Below, piece after piece: positions 59,101 to 64,000 of a stretch of DNA of 64,000 nt. The notes beneath the pieces were generated by a model. That model was given only the letters and a program-made list of their open reading frames with translations, searched no databases and was not told the origin of the DNA. Each line of letters starts with the position of its first letter. Position 1 is the stretch's first letter. The stretch is from Sclerurus mexicanus (lineage: Eukaryota; Chordata; Aves; Passeriformes; Furnariidae): positions 227,394-291,393 of the forward strand of contig VWZF01000292.1 of the NCBI GenBank assembly GCA_013396755.1, read 5' to 3'. Both the position numbers and the translations under genes were made by a program.

Positions 59101-62100
59101 TTACTGCTAGGGTGCACAGGCATTACTGAAGAAAAAAATGCTGTACTTCTCATTCTGATAGTACTAAGTACAACCAGCTGTTTATCTTTCTGGCAAGGTA
59201 TGAAAAGCCAATAGGATCTGGTATGATTTGTTTGCTTTATTGATCTGTCTTCTTGATCTGAAATGTGTTTTCATTGCTACATTTGGGGACTACACATGGG
59301 CTAGATATGTACTTTGTGCCTCTTTTTTTTCTTTTTTGAAATACTAGACTAACTGTTACAGAAGTCAATGGGATTATGACAAAGGGAGATCTTGTCACTC
59401 ATCAGGGATGAGGGAGAAGGGGGAATTTGATCCTCTTGGAATGAGATTCAGTCAAAAACTTTCTACTTTACTGTACATTACTGTTTTTGGTAAACAAACA
59501 TTGGGATTTCTTACAAACTGAGATGCTTCAGGCACAAAACAATTCACAAATGCCATGTTGTCATGATCCTTTCACAAACCATGAGAAAATTGGATCCTCT
59601 TCATGTCGGAAGCAAAAACAGCTTGTGGTCTCAGCCTAGTTCTAGCAAATTCTCATCCAACTCAGCCACAGTTTGACATAAATTACATGATTTGTGGGAA
59701 TAGCCTGGAAGGAGTGGAGGTGGTGGGCTTGGTTCCTATATCCCTCTGAGTATGACGTTACGACATTCCCTAAAGACTACTGTAAGTGTTCCACTGCAAC
59801 AAAGAAGAAAACTGTTCCAATATCTTCTTAGCTTTCCTATTTAGAGGTAAGAATTTTCAGTCAAAACATGCAAATAGTTATTCCCTGCTTTGCTTTGCCC
59901 AATACTTCATGAAAGACCCTCCAAGAAACAGATCCTGCCCTCACATTGTGTAGGACTACACAACAAAGTGCACAGTCTGTGTACACAACTCAGTAGGCCA
60001 CCTCAGCAGTATGGTCTATTTTGAGGCAGGAGAACCTAAAGAAAGCCAAGTACTCCTGAAAAGGGGCTTCCTCCTCACTGTTTGCAGTCCTAACCCATAT
60101 CTATTTTTCTCATCTTGTCACAGAGGCAGATTTAAATAGTGAGAGAACAAAGACTATTTAGTCCTGCTTCTGCAAAGGAGTTACATAGGTCTGCTGTAGG
60201 GGACAGGTTGAACAGGGTCTTATCAATCACTGCATCTCCAGAACTAAAAACTTCCTCTGACAGAAGGGAAACTTAGCTTTGGTAGAAACTCAGAACATTT
60301 TAGAAAGAGTGCTTTAAAAATGGCTGTGAGGTACAAACTTGCAGAAGTTACAGCAAATATTCAGGACTGCTATACCAGTAGGACGTCTACACTGCTTAGT
60401 TTCCAGAGATCTTATGATGGCTTCTTATAGGGCTGATTATTTATCTCTATTTTTCACTGTATGACAGTGAAAGATATGGTGGATTTATATGTTTGTTAAA
60501 ACCATAGTGTTTGGATACAAACCTGCCATGCCCTTCACCCCAGCACAAGATCATCAAGTTGAACTTCCCATTTCCATTGTCCACAAGATTTCTTGTATAT
60601 CTGAAATACAAAGTGTTTGCTCTTTAATGTACAGATATGCCTAAAAAACCAAAATGATACAAATATGGTTATGGAAGAAGGTTGTGACATATAAAAATCC
60701 TTTCTCTTCTTTCTTTTTCTTGAAATCCAAGTTTTACTTAGAAAAAAATGAAATTGTATTTGTAATTTTTTTTTAAAAAGTTCTTTCTCTAGGAGGGAGA
60801 AAGAAGGACATATCTAATATTTTAGAATCATGTTTCTTTTGCATTACATAGTTGATTGGATTTTGGGAACTGTGAGTCTGAGACTAGAGTGGTAGACAGG
60901 ATCAAATCAAAATAGTTATTGAATGAAGTCACTTCAGCAGCTGGCTTATAATTAGAAACAGAGGACTGCAATGAAACAAGAAAAATACATAGTTACATTC
61001 TTCTGCAGCTCCTTTTCCGATATTCTTGGCTTTCCTTCTGTTACACAGCACTCTTTTGTATGAAGCCAAAAAAACAAAGAATGAAGATGTCAGGCTTCCT
61101 GTACACGGTTCTCTCACTCTGTTCCTGAAAGTTCCATGTCTTGTATTGTAGCATTTTTGTGTAGATAAAGCACCTGTGAGGGAACTTTTGCCAGCATCTA
61201 CTTCTAAACAAAGTTTATCAGAGAAGAAATTCTTTAAAAATAATATCTTATGTTTGTTTCCTTTTGCTCTCCTACAAGCCTCCCCTGACCTGCTGCTAAT
61301 CTTGTTCTATTGAAAAGAACTGTCACTAAAGAACTGGGATCTTGCTCTTAACATTACTTTTCACGGTGTGGCTCTTCTGATCCAGGGCTGACACTTCTAG
61401 TTGTTATGGTACAAGTAACCCAAAGGATTACAAAACCTTCAAGTTTAGTTTTAGCTGTAGTCATGACTATTTGCACTTTACCACGTAAAGAAAATATTTA
61501 TGCTCACGATGGAACACCTTAAGTCTCTCCTGAACTATGCAAGCAACAGCACACAGAAAGTGCACTAATGTCAATTGAATGCTTTCAAATTAGCATCCCT
61601 GTAGGAACACTCTATTTTAATCAAGGGAGGATGCTCATAAGAAACTACTTCCAAAGTATAATATGTTTATCTATATGCTGCCTCTCACTGCAGCCAAAGT
61701 CTATGCATGTATCAAGTAGACATACTTTTCCTGTAGTGTCAGAACATAAGTACTCAATGCTAGCATTTGACCAAACTTCTCAAGTGCTGTTATTTCTGTA
61801 CAGAAAGTCTGGTTGGCCAGAAATAAAATTAAAACAAATAAATAAATAAAAGGTTGCCATGCATATTTCTAAAGTTAACACGCTTTGTTTTCCTGATGCT
61901 CAGTTTCCTGTGTTCTGTTACAAATCTCATGATTTGTCCTGAATGGAGGATGGTCAAAGCGAGGTGAAAGGGAGCTAAAGAAAAGTCAAGCCAGAATGAT
62001 GCTTTCATAATAGCAATGTTAAAGGGAAAAGTTTTGTGTTTTGTTTTTTTTTGGTTTGTTTGATTGGGTTTTTTCCATTTGGTGGGTTGGTTTGGGTGGT

Positions 62101-62747
62101 TGTTGGTTTTCGTTGTTTTTTTGTTTGTTTGTTTGTTTTTAAGGAAAAACTCGAATAAAACGTATTTATCTTGAAGTTTAAGACAGAGAAGCCAGCAACG
62201 ACAGGAATAATTCAGGAGCGAGTTAAAACCCTCACAGGTATTTTCCTTCCCCCAGGCGAGCAGCAGAAACCCTGGATGTGCACTTCTTGGCCGGCGGCAG
62301 AGCCGAAGCCGGGTGCGGGCGGCACAGCCCGGGCGGCAGGACGGGCGGCCGCGGGCTCCGCCGCAGCGCCCCGCGCCCCCTCCCCGGCAGAACCCGCGCA
62401 GCCGGCACGCTTCTCCCGGGCTCTTTCCTCCCGCGTCATTTACGCGTGTGTTCGTCTGTTTTGGTTGCTTCTGCACGCTGCTGTCNNNNNNNNNNNNNNN
62501 NNNNNNNNNNNNNNNNNNNNNNNNNNNNNNNNNNNNNNNNNNNNNNNNNNNNNNNNNNNNNNNNNNNNNNNNNNNNNNNNNNNNNNNNNNNNNNNNNNNN
62601 NNNNNNNNNNNNNNNNNNNNNNNNNNNNNNNNNNNNNNNNNNNNNNNNNNNNNNNNNNNNNNNNNNNNNNNNNNNNNNNNNNNNNNNNNNNNNNNNNNNN
62701 NNNNNNNNNNNNNNNNNNNNNNNNNNNNNNNNNNNNNNNNNNNNNNN
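53165..62747 (-). CDS. CDO1: CDO1, cysteine dioxygenase type 1 (exons 2-5 readable, exon 1 in gap)
   Basis: CDO1 is a cytosolic non-heme iron enzyme of the cupin fold. It oxidises L-cysteine with O2 to cysteine sulfinate, the committed step toward taurine and sulfate. Four coding exons are readable with phase-consistent GT-AG splicing: 60523-60600, 58487-58644, 55800-55969 and 53165-53194. Together they give 144 residues. They contain all key residues in mammalian numbering: Arg60 (YTRN), iron ligands His86 and His88 (IHDHTDSHC), Cys93 and Tyr157 of the thioether cofactor, and the third ligand His140 (GLHRVEN). With the 57 residues expected from exon 1 the total is 201, against 200 in human; one extra residue lies in EKKGNGEM. 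Exon 1 is not seen in 60603-62485 or right of 62747 and should be in the N gap. Confidence 0.93.
55005..55462 (-). mobile_element. CR1 LINE fragment in CDO1 intron 4, interrupted by a join
   Basis: It starts with the reversed CR1 tail 'cacagaatcacagaatcagc' and 'taggttggaagagacctctg'. It continues to 'ttcttcctaatgtttaacct', then a single N at 55232. After the N the sequence jumps to a more internal CR1 part ('ggcacttggccttgttgaac', 'cagcttggtgtcatctgcaa'). The expected CR1 sequence in between is missing, so the N stands for unknown missing bases. Orientation is minus, the same as CDO1. Confidence 0.88.
55800..55969 (-). CDS. CDO1: CDO1 exon 4
   Basis: A 170-base exon: acceptor 'ttgctggtgtag' (AG at 55970-55971), donor 'CTGC|gtaagt' (a near-consensus donor, GT at 55798-55799). 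After completing an Asp codon it reads SIGLHRVENISHTETAVSLH, LYSPPFDTCNTFDQRTGHKH and KVTMTFYSQFGERTVC. It carries the third iron ligand (His140 in mammals), the cofactor Tyr157 (LYSPP) and Cys164 (DTC). It ends in phase 0. If the donor were not used, translation would stop four codons later. Confidence 0.95.
58487..58644 (-). CDS. CDO1: CDO1 exon 3 (metal-binding exon)
   Basis: A 158-base exon from acceptor 'catatatag' to donor 'AATG|gtaagc'. It encodes SSIHDHTDSHCFMKILQGN and then LKETLFEWPEKKGNGEMTKK, SERVLRENQCAYIN. It holds iron ligands His86 and His88 and Cys93 of the Cys-Tyr cofactor. The acceptor is a tandem tagcag. Use of the upstream AG gives two serines and matches mammalian spacing; use of the downstream AG would remove one serine. 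Compared with mammals there is one additional residue in the KKGNGE loop. Confidence 0.95.
60523..60600 (-). CDS. CDO1: CDO1 exon 2
   Basis: A 78-base exon: acceptor 'gtatttcag' (AG at 60601-60602), donor 'GGCAG|gtttgt' (GT at 60521-60522). Its first base completes the Arg57-type codon. The exon then encodes YTRNLVDNGNGKFNLM and ILCWGEGHG and ends in AG, the first two bases of a split serine codon. It carries the substrate-contacting Arg60 and the first cupin strands. It is too short to be found as an open frame of its own; I read it from the splice sites and family match. Confidence 0.93.
62034..62141. repeat. G/T-rich low-complexity tract in CDO1 intron 1
   Basis: T runs broken by G, GG and GGG, ending in TTTG repeats. 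It resembles the tract at 16447-16580. Confidence 0.75.
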
Positions 62748-62910
62748 GTGTCCCCGGCGCGGGGAATACAACAAGTGGCTGTCGCTGCAGAGGGAAGGGG
62801 GAAAGCATCTCTCCCTCTCCCTGCCGGGCCTCTCTGCGCGCGTCTTCATCCCTCCTCGGCAAGGTCCGCGGCCTGCCGCTGCCTCCGCTACTTACACCAC
62901 AGCTTGATTT
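62230..62910 (-). promoter_or_regulatory. CDO1: CDO1 CpG island with exon 1 in N gap 62486-62747
   Basis: CpG-dense sequence lies on both sides of a 262-base gap. The left flank (62230-62485), read on the minus strand, shows no CDO1 N-terminal coding sequence and is probably early intron 1. The right flank (62748-62910) is probably 5' UTR or proximal promoter. The expected 170 coding bases of exon 1 fit inside the gap. Methylation of the CDO1 promoter CpG island is known in mammals. Confidence 0.65.
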
Positions 62911-62963
62911 GAAAAAATACATCTGGAATCTCTATCGAAAAGCAAAACAAGACACAGACAGCT

Positions 62964-62971
62964 ATTTAAAT
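62964..62971 (-). promoter_or_regulatory. CDO1: Candidate TATA-like box of CDO1
   Basis: TTTAAATA on the minus strand lies just upstream of the CpG-rich region and would place a start site near 62935-62940, leaving a 5' UTR of about 200 bases before the gap. This is based on position and motif only. Confidence 0.3.
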
Positions 62972-62999
62972 CGCACAGATTATTGCTGCTGGAGGTTGC

Positions 63000-63740
63000 C
63001 CACAGACGGCCTGCCCGTTGAAGATGCTGTTTCTTGAAAGCCAGGACACTCTGCAATTACGTTTAGGGCTGTCATGACCATTAGCACTCAGAGTGACACC
63101 TAGAAACTCTGTGAATGGGACAAAAGAGGCCATATGAAGATAAACAGCCGGTCCCTGCATTTCTTACTCTGTCAAACCTATATACTGGAAGCAGAGCAAG
63201 CCAGCCATCTTCCTTTCCACTTATTAGAATGTTTATTAGTCATGAATTCTGGCAACAGAATTCACTATACACCATAGAACCGTATTTTAAGAAATCCATC
63301 TTTTCTGTCTAAAAAAAAAAATTTCAGCTCTTTAAGTCTGCCTGATGACTGTGGAGCTTGAAGTAAGCAGATTGGTGGTGTGGGCTGCTGTAGCTCTGAG
63401 GCTTAGAGGTGCTCATAACACTCGTGATTTCCCTTAGAAACAGTTACACTGAAGAATTTCTAGCGTGACTGTTTTCCCTCCCCCCTCCCTGACTTACACA
63501 TCAAGTAGGTGTGACAAAAAGAAGCACCGTTAATCCAGTCAATATAGCTTGAGAGGCTGGATGAATTTCTGGCTTAACTGTAGTTGGGAATAGTTTCCCA
63601 GTTTTAAATGGGGCTGCAATCTAGCACACTGGAGTGAAATATGAATGAATGTACTGAATAGGGACATTGTCAGCCATCACTCCAGAACCATTCCTGGCAC
63701 ACAGAAAGGAGATTCTACCTTATAGGTACTTTCTAACAGG
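63000..63740. other. Sequence upstream of CDO1, no gene seen
   Basis: No recognised exon. In mammals ATG12 is the next gene in this direction, but no ATG12 coding sequence is seen before the window ends. Confidence 0.5.
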
Positions 63741-63741
63741 T

Positions 63742-63785
<44 letters not shown>
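63741..63785. repeat. (GT)n(GA)n compound microsatellite
   Basis: About 11 GT units followed directly by about 11 GA units. Confidence 0.95.
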
Positions 63786-64000
63786 AGAACTGTGACAATT
63801 TCAAGCAGATTTTTAAAGGTCTGACAGCACTTAAGGCTATCCCAAATCTTTTGAAACACAACCATGATACCCTGGCACTGCTCTTAGCAGCCAATGTGTG
63901 GTTGAAAGAGAAAACACGCAGTCTTCCTGGAACAAATGCAGGTAATGAAGAAACACATCACCTCCCTTGGTAACTTGCTCAAAGTCACAGTTCAGAATGA

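Noticed and set aside
62171..63037. 288-residue open frame across the second N gap
   Set aside because: It is mostly N and GC-rich flank, on the strand opposite to CDO1.
1..64000. CRISPR arrays, tRNA or rRNA genes, bacterial-type systems
   Set aside because: None seen; the sequence is plainly vertebrate, and no tRNA A/B box pair with cloverleaf could be supported by eye.

Overview
This is a stretch of vertebrate nuclear DNA, almost certainly from a bird. At least eight CR1 LINE fragments are present, several ending in the typical 'ccattctatgattctat' 3' tail, together with two ERVL-type solo LTRs of avian style. The DNA is AT-rich, genes are sparse, and the single-copy genes are split by GT-AG introns. 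Bacterial features such as operons, ribosome binding sites and CRISPR arrays do not apply. Most open frames are short chance frames in non-coding DNA.

Two real genes are visible, both on the minus strand. TMED7 (p24 cargo receptor, gamma family) occupies about 4.3-12.6 kb. Coding exons 3 (6924-7160) and 2 (9845-10090) are intact, and exon 1 must fall in or next to the 454-base gap inside the CpG-rich stretch at 11.9-12.6 kb. CDO1 (cysteine dioxygenase) occupies about 52.4-63 kb. Coding exon 2 is at 60523-60600, exon 3 at 58487-58644, exon 4 at 55800-55969, and a 30-base terminal exon 5 at 53165-53194. Exon 1 is most likely inside the 262-base gap at 62486-62747. In mammals the order is FEM1C - TICAM2 - TMED7 - CDO1, all on one strand (established knowledge). 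The CpG-rich start of the window (1-250) is therefore a candidate FEM1C promoter. No TICAM2-like TIR-domain frame is seen in the FEM1C-TMED7 interval that is visible, consistent with the reported absence of TICAM2 in birds. TMED7 (secretory-pathway cargo receptor) and CDO1 (cysteine catabolism) are not known to work together; they are only neighbours.

Layout: 1-250 CpG promoter; 330-620 CR1; 0.6-4.2 kb intergenic; 4.26-12.6 kb TMED7, with a 585-bp solo LTR in intron 2; 12.57-13.0 kb CR1 beside the TMED7 CpG region; 13-53 kb gene-free spacer with a degenerate ERVL LTR (17.9-18.5 kb), a long dead CR1 (18.6-22.1 kb), shorter CR1 pieces and simple repeats; 52.4-63 kb CDO1; 63-64 kb upstream sequence with a (GT)n(GA)n microsatellite.

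Assembly quality matters here. Seven single-N joins (20148, 20417, 21657, 43023, 44838, 45137, 55232) mark unsized contig joins. Two regions (19.6-21.2 kb and 43.4-46.6 kb) carry duplications bounded by these joins that look artificial. I found no convincing undescribed biological system. The most useful results are the exon-level reconstruction of the two genes, the micro-exon and NAGNAG acceptor of CDO1, and the assembly faults.
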